Assembly (NCBI RefSeq): GCF_012849555.1
Contig: NZ_CP051685.1
Span: 3,038,001-3,102,000 of the forward strand
From: Massilia forsythiae
GTDB lineage: Bacteria > Pseudomonadota > Gammaproteobacteria > Burkholderiales > Burkholderiaceae_D
Direction: 5' to 3'
DNA length: 64,000 bases
Shown here: positions 16,246 to 26,177 of the stretch, in pieces
How positions within the stretch are numbered: the first letter of the stretch is position 1
Layout of the letters: every line of letters begins with the position of its first letter
Position numbers and translations under genes: made by a program
Notes under the pieces: generated by a model
Told to the model about the DNA's origin: nothing
The model's input: only the letters and a program-made list of their open reading frames with translations
Database searches by the model: none

Positions 16246-17793
16246 ATGGGCCGGCGCATGTCCAGCGAAAACCCGACGTTTGTTTCCATCGTGCCACGCG
16301 CCGGCGAGCGCCGTGGCTATGAGGTGCGGCCAGGCACGCAGACCGCCAGCGCACTGCGCTGGCTGGCGGTCCTGCTGGCGTATTTCTCTGCCTACCTGCT
16401 GGTCCGCGCCGGCATGCCAGGCGCGCTCGACCGCGACGAAGCCGAGATCGTCTACCTGACGCAACAACTGCGGCTCGGCTACGGCACCCAGCCGCCCTTG
16501 TACGCCTGGCTGCAGTGGCTGGTGTTCTCGGTCACCGGCATAGACCGTTTCGGGCTGATCCTGCCCAAGGCGATCCTGCTGGCCACGGCCTATGTGGCGC
16601 TGTACCGGGCGTCGCGGCCGCTGGTGGGACGCGACGCGGCGCTGGCGGCGGCAGCCATGCTGGCGCTGTTCCCGCAGATCGGCTGGGAAACCTTGCGTAT
16701 CCAGACCCATTCCCTGCTGCTGCTGACGCTCGCATGCGCTGTGCTGGCAGCGTATGTCGGCCTGCTCGGCAAGCCGACGCTGGCACGGTATGCCTGGTTC
16801 GGGTTGCTGTGCGGGCTCGGCCTGCAGGCCAAGTACAACTTCGGCATCCTGCTGGCCGGACTCGTCTGCGCCAGCCTGCTGGTGCCGGAGCAGCGCCGCG
16901 TGCTGTGGAACCGCCGCACCTGGGGGGCGCTGCCGGCCGCCTTGCTGGTGGTGTCGCCGCACGCCGCCTGGATGCTGGCGCACCCGGACCTGGCGTTCGG
17001 CGGGACCCTGCGCAAGATGCAGGCCGGTAACGAAGGGGTCGCCTACCTGGACCGCGTGCTCGGCGGCCTTGCCGACCTGGCGACGGCGACACTGACCTTC
17101 GCGGCGCTGCCGGCCTGCGTGCTTGCAATCGTCCACTGGCGCTTGCACCGGCCTGTCGAATGGCAGGCGCACACCGCGGAGGCGCGTTTCTTCCTGTGCC
17201 TGTATGGCAGCGTCGCGCTGATGCTGGCCGCGCTCGCCTTCACCGGGCAGGTCGGCACCATCAAGGAACGCTGGATGATGCCCCTGCTGTTCCCGCTGCC
17301 GCTGGCTGCGTTCGTGCTGCTGCCGGCGCTGCGCAGCGCGCGGGCGTGCGCCGCCATCCGCCGCGCCGCTGTGGCGGCGGGATTGCTGTTCCTGGCCTTG
17401 CTGCCGGCGCGCACCTGGCTGACGCCGGCGTTCGGCATGGTGGTGGTGCCGCATCACCCTTACGAGCGCCTGGCGGACGCACTGCGCCGGGCCTGCCCGG
17501 CGGCGCAGGTCGTCGTCACCGAAAGCCTGCTGTCCGCCGGCAACCTGCGCTTTGCGCGCCCCGAATTGCGCACCGTGCTGCTCGATGCGGCGCCAGGGAC
17601 GGGGCCGCCCCCGAGCGGTATGGTGCTGCTGGTGACGCATGATGAGGCCGGACCGGGCTGGCAGCGCAGCTTTCATGCAGCCTACCCGCAGGCGGCGCTG
17701 CTGCACCGGCAGCACGTGCGCCTGGCGCGCCGCTTCGGCAGCCCCGGCAGCATGGCGTTCGATGTCGGCTGCTACCGCTTCGATGCCTCCTGA
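16246..17793 (+). CDS. ArnT/PMT-type (GT39/GT83) membrane glycosyltransferase
   Basis: A 515-residue inner-membrane protein with ten or more hydrophobic helices. It resembles the dolichyl-phosphate-mannose/ArnT superfamily: GALDRDEAEIVYLTQQLRLG carries the conserved acidic pair of the first periplasmic loop, followed by TQPPLYAWLQW. Such enzymes move a sugar from a polyprenyl-phosphate donor to lipid A, protein or glycan on the periplasmic side. The acceptor is not known. The C-terminal ~110 residues are soluble. ATG 16246 or 16258 (MSSENPTFV) could be the start. It is monocistronic, convergent with radC. Confidence 0.8.
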   Translation: MGRRMSSENPTFVSIVPRAGERRGYEVRPGTQTASALRWLAVLLAYFSAYLLVRAGMPGALDRDEAEIVYLTQQLRLGYGTQPPLYAWLQWLVFSVTGIDRFGLILPKAILLATAYVALYRASRPLVGRDAALAAAAMLALFPQIGWETLRIQTHSLLLLTLACAVLAAYVGLLGKPTLARYAWFGLLCGLGLQAKYNFGILLAGLVCASLLVPEQRRVLWNRRTWGALPAALLVVSPHAAWMLAHPDLAFGGTLRKMQAGNEGVAYLDRVLGGLADLATATLTFAALPACVLAIVHWRLHRPVEWQAHTAEARFFLCLYGSVALMLAALAFTGQVGTIKERWMMPLLFPLPLAAFVLLPALRSARACAAIRRAAVAAGLLFLALLPARTWLTPAFGMVVVPHHPYERLADALRRACPAAQVVVTESLLSAGNLRFARPELRTVLLDAAPGTGPPPSGMVLLVTHDEAGPGWQRSFHAAYPQAALLHRQHVRLARRFGSPGSMAFDVGCYRFDAS

Positions 17794-17838
17794 TGGATGC
17801 CGGACGGACAGGTACGCTACCGCATCCGGGCTGCGCCG

Positions 17839-18513
17839 CTACAACTGGCCGTTTTCGGCAAACGAATGCACCACCGGCCCCGCCACCACGAAGTGGTCGA
17901 GCACGCGGATGTCGACCAGCGCCAGCGCCTGCGACAGCGAGCGCGTCAGGCGCAGGTCGGCGTCGCTCGGCTCGGCGACGCCGGACGGATGGTTGTGCGC
18001 GAGCATGACGCTGGCGGCATTGCAGGCCAGCGCCGCCTTGACCACCTCGCGCGGGTACACGCTGGTATGCGTGAGTGTGCCCCGAAACAATTCCTTGTCG
18101 ACGATGAGGCGATTCTTGACGTCCACGAACAATACCACGAAGGATTCGTGAGGCTGGCCACCCAGCTTGACCTGCAGGTAGCGCTTGACCATGTCCGGCG
18201 AGGACAGGCTGGCGCCGGCCTGCAACTGCTCGCCGATGGCGCGCCGCGCCAGTTCCATCACGGCTTGCAACTGCGCATACTTGGCCATGCCGAGCCCGTG
18301 CACCTGTGAAAAATCCTGCAGCGTGGCGCCGAACAGGCCGTGGAGCGAACCGAAGTGCTGCAGCACGTCGCGTCCCAGTTCCACCGCGTTCTTGCCCGGC
18401 ACGCCGACCCGCAGCAGCAGCGCCAGCAGTTCCGGGTTGGACAATGCCGCCGCCCCGTCGCGCACCAGCCGCTCGCGCGGCCGTTCCTGCTCCACCCAAT
18501 CGTTGATTCCCAT
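17839..18513 (-). CDS. radC: RadC/YicR-family JAB1/MPN protein
   Basis: A 224-residue protein. The N-terminal UPF0758 helical region ([20 protein letters not shown], then [15 protein letters not shown]) precedes a JAMM domain. The metal-binding residues are intact: Glu123 in PHESF, HNHPSG (173-178) and Asp185. Named for a reported recombination mutant, but DNA repair is not supported for the family; the biochemical role is open. The start at 18513 follows GGGAG and gives the expected length. It diverges from slpA across about 130 bases. Confidence 0.92.
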   Translation of the reverse strand: MGINDWVEQERPRERLVRDGAAALSNPELLALLLRVGVPGKNAVELGRDVLQHFGSLHGLFGATLQDFSQVHGLGMAKYAQLQAVMELARRAIGEQLQAGASLSSPDMVKRYLQVKLGGQPHESFVVLFVDVKNRLIVDKELFRGTLTHTSVYPREVVKAALACNAASVMLAHNHPSGVAEPSDADLRLTRSLSQALALVDIRVLDHFVVAGPVVHSFAENGQL

Positions 18514-18608
18514 ATGCTCCCGTCCACCTTGTGCAAGATCCCAGAAAAGAAGGCCGCGAAAAGAAAAGCGATAAGGATCGATGAGGGACGGGAAGGGCGG
18601 CTCTGGCT

Positions 18609-18614
18609 TACAAT
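18609..18614 (+). promoter_or_regulatory. Possible -10 box of slpA
   Basis: TACAAT about 30 bases before the slpA ATG. No convincing -35 hexamer is visible. Confidence 0.35.
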
Positions 18615-18643
18615 AGCGGTTTGCCCGCCATCCGACCATTGCA

Positions 18644-19099
18644 ATGTCTTCCAACACGCTTCCCGTCGTCACCGAATCGGCTTACCTGACCCTGCATTAC
18701 CGCCTCTCCAGCGCCGACGGCACCGATATCGTCACGACCTTCGGCGGTACGCCGGCCACGCTGATGCTGGGCCAGGGCCAGCTCGCGCCCTTCCTCGAAC
18801 AGCGGCTGTTGGGCCTGGAAGAAGGTGCGCAAGCCAGGTTTGAGCTGAGTCCGGCAGAAGGGTTCGGTGAACGTAATCCGGAGTTGATCCAAGCCGTATC
18901 GAAAAAGACGCTGGACGAGAATTCGGAACTGGACGCCAATTACCAGGTCGGCGACCTGGTCGACTTCGCCGCGCCCGGCGGTGGCCGCTTTGCCGGCGTG
19001 CTGCGCGAACTGCGCGACGATGCCGCCGTCTTCGACTTCAACCACCCGCTGGCCGGCCAGCCGTTGACGTTCGAAGTGCAATTGATTTCCGTGTTATAA
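18644..19099 (+). CDS. slpA: FKBP-type peptidyl-prolyl cis-trans isomerase, SlpA-like
   Basis: A 151-residue cytoplasmic FKBP with the inserted-flap (IF) domain of the SlyD/SlpA group. [21 protein letters not shown] and [20 protein letters not shown] form the FK506-binding half-domain; [18 protein letters not shown] starts the IF insert. It lacks the His-rich metal-binding tail of SlyD. It catalyses proline isomerisation and aids folding. The adjacency to ispH 30 bases downstream is the conserved slpA-ispH arrangement. Confidence 0.92.
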   Translation: MSSNTLPVVTESAYLTLHYRLSSADGTDIVTTFGGTPATLMLGQGQLAPFLEQRLLGLEEGAQARFELSPAEGFGERNPELIQAVSKKTLDENSELDANYQVGDLVDFAAPGGGRFAGVLRELRDDAAVFDFNHPLAGQPLTFEVQLISVL

Positions 19100-19129
19100 G
19101 ACACTGTCACCGACACATACCATTTATTT

Positions 19130-20073
19130 ATGGAAAACGAGATTCTGTTGGCCCAGCCGCGCGGCTTTTGCGCCGGCGTCGACCGCGCGATCGAGATCGT
19201 CGAGCGTGCCCTGCAGCAGTTCGGCGCGCCGATCTACGTGCGCCACGAGATCGTGCACAACGCCTACGTCGTCAACGATTTGCGCGGCAAGGGCGCGATC
19301 TTCATCGAAGACCTCGATGACGTCCCCCCGGCAACACGCTGGTGTTCTCGGCGCACGGCGTCTCCAAGGCGGTGCGCGAGGAAGCCGAGTCGCGCGGCCT
19401 GAAGGTGTTCGACGCCACCTGCCCGCTGGTCACCAAGGTCCACGTCGAAGTCGGCAAGATGCGCAAGCAGGGCGCCGAGATCATCATGATCGGCCATGCC
19501 GGCCACCCGGAAGTCGAGGGCACCATGGGCCAGGCCGAAGAGGGCATGCACCTGGTCGAGACGGTCGAGGACGTGCGCGCGCTGCAGGTCGCCAATCCGG
19601 ATTCGCTGGCCTACGTGTCGCAGACCACGCTGTCGGTGGACGACACCCTGGAAATCATCGCCGCGCTGAAGGAGCGTTTTCCGAACATCATCGAGCCGAA
19701 GAAGGGCGACATCTGCTACGCCACCACCAACCGCCAGGAAGCCGTGAAGTTCATGGCGCCGCAGGTCGAGGTGGTGATCGTGGTCGGGAGCCCGAACAGC
19801 TCCAACTCGAACCGCCTGCGCGAAGTGGCCGACAAGATGGGCACGCCTGCCTACATGGTCGACAACGCCGAGCGCATCGACCCGGCCTGGATCGAGGGCA
19901 AGAAGCGCATCGGCGTGACCGCCGGGGCATCGGCGCCGGAAGTGCTGGTGCAGGCGGTGATCGACCGGCTCAAGGCACTGGGCGCGGCCAGCGTGCGGGC
20001 GCTCGAGGGTGTCGAGGAGAACGTGACCTTCCCGCTGCCGAAGGGGCTGGATGGAAACAAGGCGGCTGCCTGA
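19130..20073 (+). pseudogene. ispH: 4-hydroxy-3-methylbut-2-enyl diphosphate reductase, interrupted by a one-base frameshift
   Basis: IspH reduces HMBPP to IPP and DMAPP, the last step of the MEP isoprenoid pathway, using a [4Fe-4S] cluster. Residues from [20 protein letters not shown] to DLDDVPP are in the frame of the ATG at 19130. From [18 protein letters not shown] onward the protein continues in the next frame to 20073. The three cluster cysteines (RGFCAG, FDATCPL, ICYATTN) are all present, split across the two frames. The break lies at about 19324-19332 (GTCCCCCCGGCAAC), where one more G or C would restore a normal ~314-residue protein. IspH is usually essential, so this is either an assembly error in a GC homopolymer or true inactivation with another copy elsewhere. 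The first frame alone ends at 19402. Confidence 0.9.
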
Positions 20074-20119
20074 AGCTGCATGGTTCATATCGGCTGCGAA
20101 GGTATCCTCAACAACGATA

Positions 20120-20148
20120 CGTCGTCCCCGGCAAGGCCGGGGACGACG
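20120..20148 (+). repeat. REP-like palindrome, copy C
   Basis: Perfect 12-base arms CGTCGTCCCCGG / CCGGGGACGACG around CAAGG, directly after ispH. Confidence 0.85.
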
Positions 20149-20448
20149 TGCTGGCGTCATTAGGCATCATGTACGCCGCGTATGCCCGCGCATCGTCCAG
20201 GTGCACCGACGCCAGTTGCCGGGGCGTCGAATGATGCGCTTGCTTCATGCCGGCGCATCCATTCTCCGCCAGTCACTCCCGGCGAAACAATATTTATCTA
20301 CGCGCCAATTTCCGATGTTAGTTTTTCTAAAACATCGCTATGATGATGGCGCTCGGAATAGGCGCCGGCGTTGCAGGCACAGGTACTGCAGCATTGGCGC
20401 GTGACAGGTTGCCTTGCGGGCGACGAACAATATTACGTCAGACAAGAG

Positions 20449-20480
20449 CGGCACCTCGGCATCGTCCGGGTGCCGTTTTT
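20449..20480 (+). terminator. Terminator-like hairpin in the livH leader
   Basis: CGGCACC (20449-20455) pairs with GGTGCCG (20469-20475), followed by TTTTT (20476-20480), only 24 bases before livH. It either ends readthrough from upstream or works as an attenuator for the liv genes. Confidence 0.6.
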
Positions 20481-20503
20481 GTTAATGGGAAGGGGCGGTA
20501 AGC

Positions 20504-21433
20504 ATGGAAACTTTTGTCCAACAGATCCTCAATGGTCTGGTGCTGGGCAGTATGTATGCGCTGGTGGCGCTCGGCTACACAATGGTGTACGGCGTGCTCA
20601 ACCTGATCAACTTCGCCCACGGCGACGTGCTGATGATCGGCGCCATGGTCGGCCTGTCGATCCTGAAACTGCTCGACAGCACCTTTCCCGGCCTGCCCGA
20701 CGGCGTGCAGCTGGCCATCGCCATCGTCGGCGCGATCCCGGTGGCGATGCTGGTCAACGTGCTGATCGAGCGCGTCGCCTACCGCCGCCTGCGCAACGCG
20801 CCGCGCCTGGCGCCGTTGATCACGGCGATCGGCGTGTCGATCCTGCTGCAGACCTTCGCCATGATGATCTGGGGCCGCAGCCCGCTGCCGTTCCCGCAAC
20901 TGCTGTCGTCGGAACCGATCCTGGTCGGCGGCGCCGTCATTTCGCAGACGCAGGTGCTGCTGCTGGTGCTGGCGGCGCTGGCCATGCTGGCCCTGGTGTT
21001 CCTGGTTGAAAAGACGCGCATGGGACGCGCCATGCGCGCCGTCGCCGAAAATCCGCGCGTGGCCGGGTTGATGGGGGTCGATTCGAATCGCGTGATCGTC
21101 GCCACCTTCGCCATCGGCGCGGCGCTGGCGGCGGTGGCCGGCGTGATGTGGGGCGCCAACTATGCCTCGATCCAGTTCGCCATGGGCACGGTGCCGGGCA
21201 TGAAGGCATTCTCGGCCGCGGTGCTCGGCGGCATCGGCAATATCTACGGCGCCATGATCGGCGGTATCGTCCTCGGCATCATCGAAAGCCTGGGCGCCGG
21301 CTACATCGGCGACCTGACCGGCGGCTTCCTCGGCAGCCATTACCAGGACATCTTCGCCTTCGTGGTGCTGATCCTGGTCCTGACCGTGCGTCCGTCCGGC
21401 ATCATGGGCGAACGCGTGGCCGACCGCGCCTGA
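20504..21433 (+). CDS. livH: Branched-chain amino acid ABC transporter permease LivH
   Basis: A 309-residue inner-membrane permease of the high-affinity Leu/Ile/Val (HAAT) ABC importer, with about eight helices. MYALVALGYTMVYGVLNLIN and FAHGDVLMIGA are the family's N-terminal signature. AFSAAVLGGIGNIYGAMIGG is the cytoplasmic EAA-like loop that contacts the ATPases. It pairs with LivM, 15 bases downstream. First gene of livHMGF, preceded by a hairpin with a T run. Confidence 0.93.
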   Translation: METFVQQILNGLVLGSMYALVALGYTMVYGVLNLINFAHGDVLMIGAMVGLSILKLLDSTFPGLPDGVQLAIAIVGAIPVAMLVNVLIERVAYRRLRNAPRLAPLITAIGVSILLQTFAMMIWGRSPLPFPQLLSSEPILVGGAVISQTQVLLLVLAALAMLALVFLVEKTRMGRAMRAVAENPRVAGLMGVDSNRVIVATFAIGAALAAVAGVMWGANYASIQFAMGTVPGMKAFSAAVLGGIGNIYGAMIGGIVLGIIESLGAGYIGDLTGGFLGSHYQDIFAFVVLILVLTVRPSGIMGERVADRA

Positions 21434-21448
21434 GCGAAAGGAACGACT

Positions 21449-22663
21449 ATGGCTCTCATCACCTTCGACACCGCGCACAAGCCGCGCCAGGCCTATGCCA
21501 ACATGGCGCTGCTGCTGGCGGTCATGCTGGCGTTCCCGTTCGTGGCGGCCCAGTTCGGCAATTCCTGGGTGCGCATCCTCGACATGGCGCTGCTGTACAT
21601 CATGCTGGCGCTGGGCTTGAACATCGTGGTCGGCTTTGCCGGCCTGCTCGACCTGGGCTACATCGCCTTCTTCGCGGTCGGGGCCTATCTCACCGGCCTG
21701 CTGGCCTCGCCGCAGTTCGCGGCGCTGCTGGAGTCGCTGATCAATTACCACCCGGAAGTCAGCGACACCGTGGTGCGCCTGTTCGGCGAGGAAGTGCGCA
21801 CCAATGGCATCCATCTGTCGGTGTGGGCGATCGTGCCGCTGGCGGGACTCACGGCGGCGCTGTTCGGCGCGCTGCTGGGCGCGCCGACGCTGAAGCTGCG
21901 CGGCGACTACCTGGCCATCGTGACGCTCGGCTTCGGCGAGATCATCCGCATCTTCATGAACAACCTGAACGATCCGATCAATTTCACCAACGGTCCGCAG
22001 GGCATCAACCTGATCGATCCGATCCGCATCTTCGGCGTGTCGCTGGCGGGCGAGGCCGGTTCGCGCGCCACCGTGTTCGTCGGCGGCTTCGGGATGCCAT
22101 CGGTCAACGCGTACTACTTCCTGTTCCTGGCGCTGTGCATCGTCACCATCTTCATGACCGGGCGCCTGCAGCATTCGCGCCTGGGCCGCGCCTGGGTGGC
22201 GATCCGCGAAGACGAGATCGCGGCAAAGGCGATGGGCATCAATACCCGCAACGTCAAATTGCTGGCGTTCTCGATGGGCGCGTCGTTCGGCGGCGTGGCC
22301 GGCGCCATGTTCGCCGCCTTCCAGGGTTTCGTTTCTCCGGAATCGTTCTCGCTGACCGAGTCGATTTCGGTACTGGCGATGGTGGTGCTGGGCGGCATCG
22401 GTCACATCCCGGGCGTGGTGCTGGGCGGCGTGCTGCTGGCGGCGCTGCCCGAAGTGCTGCGCCACGTGGTCGAACCGGCACAGCAGGCGCTGTTCGGCAA
22501 GGTGCTGATCGAGGCCGAGGTGCTGCGCCAGCTGCTGTACGGCCTGGCCATGGTCTTGATCATGCTGAACCGGCCGGCCGGCTTGTGGCCGTCGCCGGTG
22601 AAGGAAGACCGTCCGGTCGCCGCTACCGACATGGAAGAAAAGGAAGAGGGCGCGCCAGCCTGA
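21449..22663 (+). CDS. livM: Branched-chain amino acid ABC transporter permease LivM
   Basis: A 404-residue second permease of the HAAT importer. ALGLNIVVGFAGLLDLGYIA is the LivM signature, and VVLGGIGHIPGVVLGGVLLA the coupling loop. It contains a longer insert than E. coli LivM between helices (about residues 90-190), which is common in betaproteobacteria. The C-terminal tail is acidic and soluble (MEEKEEGAPA). It follows livH by 15 bases and precedes livG by 19. Confidence 0.92.
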   Translation: MALITFDTAHKPRQAYANMALLLAVMLAFPFVAAQFGNSWVRILDMALLYIMLALGLNIVVGFAGLLDLGYIAFFAVGAYLTGLLASPQFAALLESLINYHPEVSDTVVRLFGEEVRTNGIHLSVWAIVPLAGLTAALFGALLGAPTLKLRGDYLAIVTLGFGEIIRIFMNNLNDPINFTNGPQGINLIDPIRIFGVSLAGEAGSRATVFVGGFGMPSVNAYYFLFLALCIVTIFMTGRLQHSRLGRAWVAIREDEIAAKAMGINTRNVKLLAFSMGASFGGVAGAMFAAFQGFVSPESFSLTESISVLAMVVLGGIGHIPGVVLGGVLLAALPEVLRHVVEPAQQALFGKVLIEAEVLRQLLYGLAMVLIMLNRPAGLWPSPVKEDRPVAATDMEEKEEGAPA

Positions 22664-22682
22664 GCGCGCCAGGGATCACACC

Positions 22683-23449
22683 ATGAACGACATCCTCCTC
22701 AACATTTCCGGCGTAAATAAACGCTTCGGCGGCCTGCAGGCGCTGACCGACGTCGGCATCAAGATCGCCAAAGGCCAAGTCTATGGCCTGATCGGTCCCA
22801 ACGGCGCCGGCAAGACCACCTTCTTCAACGTGATCACCGGGCTGTACCAGCCGGACACCGGCAGCTTCGAACTGGACGGCAAGCCATACTCACCGTCGGC
22901 ACCGCACGCGGTGGCCAGGGCCGGCATCGCGCGCACCTTCCAGAACATCCGCCTGTTCGGCGAGATGACGGCGCTGGAAAACGTGATGGTCGGGCGCCAC
23001 GTGCGCACCCGGCAAGGCGTGTTCGGCGCCATCTTCCGCCATCGCGCCGCGCGTGTGGAAGAAGCGGCGATCCGCGCGCGCGCGCAGGAATTGCTCGATT
23101 TCGTCGGTATCGGCCAGTTTGCCAACCGCACCGCGCGCTTCCTGTCCTATGGCGACCAGCGCCGGCTGGAGATCGCGCGCGCACTGGCGACCGAGCCGAA
23201 GCTGCTGGCGCTGGACGAACCGGCGGCCGGCATGAATGCCACCGAAAAACTGGCGCTGCGCGAACTGCTGGTGAAGATCCGCAACGAGGGCCGTACGGTG
23301 CTGCTGATCGAGCACGACGTGAAGCTGATGATGGGCTTGTGCGACCGCATTTCGGTGCTCGAATATGGGAAATTGATCGCGGAGGGGCTGCCGGCCGAGA
23401 TCCAGAAGAACCAGGCCGTGATCGAGGCCTACCTGGGAGGCGCGCACTG

Positions 23450-23450
<1 letters not shown>
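22683..23450 (+). CDS. livG: Branched-chain amino acid ABC transporter ATPase LivG
   Basis: A 255-residue cytoplasmic ATPase. Walker A GPNGAGKTT (38-46), the HAAT-type signature FLSYGDQRRLEIARAL, Walker B KLLALDEPAAGMN and the H-loop LLIEHDVKLMMG are intact. The LivG group has the degenerate SYGDQ in place of SGGQ, as here. It forms a heterodimer with LivF to power LivHM. Its TGA stop shares one base with the livF ATG, so translation is probably coupled. Confidence 0.93.
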
Positions 23451-24172
<722 letters not shown>

Positions 24173-24188
24173 TCGACGACCAAATACA

Positions 24189-24223
24189 ACGGCCCGGAAC
24201 GCGTGAGCGGTCCGGGCCGTTTT
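24189..24223 (+). terminator. Terminator of livHMGF
   Basis: Stem ACGGCCCGGA / TCCGGGCCGT (10 bp) with a 12-base loop and a short T run, 16 bases after livF. It lies between convergent livF and the phasin gene. Confidence 0.8.
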
Positions 24224-24273
24224 ACCATCCGGCAGCCGGCAACGAGGCGTTGCCGGCGCAGTCAGGCGACGAC

Positions 24274-24837
24274 TCAGGCAGCGGCAGCCACGCCGGCCTT
24301 GCCGGCGGCCTGGGTGAATTGCGACACGGCCGCGTTCACGTTGTTTTCCACGGCTTCACGCGCTTGCTTGGCGGTCTTGCTGAACTGCTCGTAGCCGGCG
24401 TTGGCGTTGCTGATGGCGGTCTTGATGGCCGACACGTAGGTTTCCGAACCGGCCGGGGCGTTGCGGGTCACTTCGTCGACCAGCGAGATCACCTTGCGGT
24501 TGACTTCGGCGATCTGGCTTTCCGCGGCTTTCGAGAACTCGGCGCCGGTGTCGGCGGCGATCGAGGCCACCTGGCGGCCGTACGACAGGGCCTTTTCGGC
24601 GCTCGGCTGGGCCTGGGCTGCCGACAGCGACAGGAATTCCTGGGCATCCTTGGCGGCCAGCAGCTGGCGTGCGGTTGCCGACGAGTTTTCGAGGGCGGCC
24701 TTGGTGGTGCTGATGTTCAGCTCGACCAGCTTTTCGACACCCTCGAACGTCTTCGACGTCAGGGCCGAGAACAGGGCGAATTGGGATTCGAGGTTGGCTT
24801 TGGTCGCGTTCGAAAACTGCTCAGGGAATGCAAACAT
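24274..24837 (-). CDS. Phasin (PHA granule-associated protein)
   Basis: A 187-residue helical protein of the Phasin_2 family. It starts [20 protein letters not shown] and continues with [19 protein letters not shown], the family signature, then amphipathic helices ending in an Ala-rich tail. Phasins coat polyhydroxyalkanoate granules and control their size and number. The start at 24837 has GGAG at good spacing. The preceding 44 in-frame residues are not phasin-like. Two copies of a TTGTGCG palindrome upstream may be operators, perhaps for PhaR (inference). No other pha gene is in the window. Confidence 0.9.
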   Translation of the reverse strand: MFAFPEQFSNATKANLESQFALFSALTSKTFEGVEKLVELNISTTKAALENSSATARQLLAAKDAQEFLSLSAAQAQPSAEKALSYGRQVASIAADTGAEFSKAAESQIAEVNRKVISLVDEVTRNAPAGSETYVSAIKTAISNANAGYEQFSKTAKQAREAVENNVNAAVSQFTQAAGKAGVAAAA

Positions 24838-25195
24838 GTAATTCTCCAGAAATGGAACGTTGATTGGAACGTTTAAAGGACACGTCACTCCGAAGAAGCG
24901 TGACCTCGAGGATGTGTTGCCTTGGACTGGTGCAGCTGGAATATTTTTTGAGACGATTGTGCGTCGCAACAAAAGTCATTTTTACTGTTTTTGGATTATG
25001 CGTCAAGCAGTTTTGATGCGTCGCACAATAAGGTAACGATATCTTGAAATATATCAATATAAGCAATCGTTTTTCCGATTTTTGATTTGTTCAGATACAA
25101 CAGGGCAGCCGGCATGTCGTGGGAAAAGCCGTCGCACCGCCGCAATGCCGTGCCCATGCTAGACTTGCCGTTCTGGTTTTTCGTGCCGATTTTGC
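24838..25195 (-). promoter_or_regulatory. Phasin upstream region with two related palindromes
   Basis: An AT-rich stretch holding TTGTGCGTCGCAACAA (24957-24972) and, in the opposite orientation, TTGTGCGACGCATCAA (25013-25028, read on the minus strand). The two agree at 14 of 16 positions and are 40 bases apart. No gene is seen here; the DMT gene leader lies at the right end. Confidence 0.55.
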
Positions 25196-26158
25196 ATGGT
25201 GCGGCGCGTTTTCCGACTTCTCTCTTTCATGATGCCCGACAGTTCCGCCGCCCCGTCCCGGTCCGCTGCACCGCGTCCTTTGCGGCCGCAATCGCATTGG
25301 CTGGCGCCGGTGCCGCTGTTCTTCGTGTTCCTGTGGAGTACCGGGTTCATCGCCGCCAAGTACGGCTTGCCGTATGCGCCGCCCTTGAGCTTCCTGATCC
25401 TGCGCTGCCTGGGCGCCATCCTGGTCCTGCTGCCGGTGGTGCTGGCCACGCGCGCCGCCTGGCCGCATGGACGCGTGGGGCACGTGGCGATCGCCGGGCT
25501 GCTGCTGCAGGCCGGCTACCTGGGCGGCGTCTGGAGCGCCATCAAGATCGGCATGCCGGCCGGGCTGTCGGCGCTGATCGTCGGCATGCAGCCGATCCTG
25601 ACCGCCTTCGCGGCGCCGCTGGTGGGCGAGCGCGTCACGCCGCGCCAGTGGATCGGCCTGCTGCTCGGACTGGGCGGGGTGGCGCTGGTGGTGGCCGCCA
25701 GGATCAGCCTGAGCGCCCTGGCGCCGGCCGCGGTGGCGCTGTGCGTGCTGGCGCTGCTGTCGATCACCGCCGGCACGCTGTACCAGAAGCGCTTCTGCCC
25801 CCGGTTCGACCCGCGCACCGGCGCCGTGATCCAGTACGCCGCGAGCGCGCTGGCGCTGCTGCCGTTCGCGGTCGCCAGCGAAGGGTTCGGCCCCGGCCTG
25901 GATGCCGTGCGCTGGACGCCGCAATTCGTCGGGGCGCTGCTGTGGGCGATCCTGGCGCTGTCGATCGGCGCGATCTTCCTGTTGTTCAGGCTGATCAGCC
26001 GCAACGACGCTACCAAGGTCACCAGCCTGCTGTACCTGACGCCGCCGACCACGGCGCTGATGGCCTGGCTGGTCTTCGGCGAATCGCTGAGCCCGGCCGG
26101 CCTGCTGGGGATGGCGCTGGCGGTGCTGGGCGTGGCTTTCGTCGTCAGGAAAGCATGA
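25196..26158 (+). CDS. EamA-family DMT transporter
   Basis: A 320-residue inner-membrane protein with ten helices in two EamA repeats: FFVFLWSTGFIAAKYGLPYA begins the first, and the second ends at SPAGLLGMALAVLGVAFVVR. The DMT superfamily exports metabolites such as amino acids or purines; the substrate is not readable. ATG 25196 gives an Arg-rich N-terminal leader; MMPDSSAAP at 25229/25232 is an equally plausible start. The nitroreductase gene follows 19 bases downstream and may share the transcript. Confidence 0.85.
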   Translation: MVRRVFRLLSFMMPDSSAAPSRSAAPRPLRPQSHWLAPVPLFFVFLWSTGFIAAKYGLPYAPPLSFLILRCLGAILVLLPVVLATRAAWPHGRVGHVAIAGLLLQAGYLGGVWSAIKIGMPAGLSALIVGMQPILTAFAAPLVGERVTPRQWIGLLLGLGGVALVVAARISLSALAPAAVALCVLALLSITAGTLYQKRFCPRFDPRTGAVIQYAASALALLPFAVASEGFGPGLDAVRWTPQFVGALLWAILALSIGAIFLLFRLISRNDATKVTSLLYLTPPTTALMAWLVFGESLSPAGLLGMALAVLGVAFVVRKA

Positions 26159-26177
26159 AAACGTTCACGGAGAACCC

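Larger units (their letters stand above)
20074..20503 (+). other. Intergenic region upstream of the liv operon
   Basis: It contains REP copy C, an AT-rich block (20288-20345) with a TATGAT box (20339-20344) next to an imperfect palindrome (CGATGTTAG / CTAAAACATCG), and a terminator-like hairpin just before livH. No gene is supported. Confidence 0.5.

Noticed and set aside
20344..20503. Leucine-rich leader peptide for liv attenuation
   Set aside because: No frame with a ribosome site has a run of Leu, Ile or Val codons before the hairpin.
20438..22465. Very long open frame antisense to livH-livM
   Set aside because: High-GC coding genes leave stop-poor antisense frames. The translation is His/Gln/Arg/Asp-rich without motifs, and the sense strand has clear LivH/LivM.
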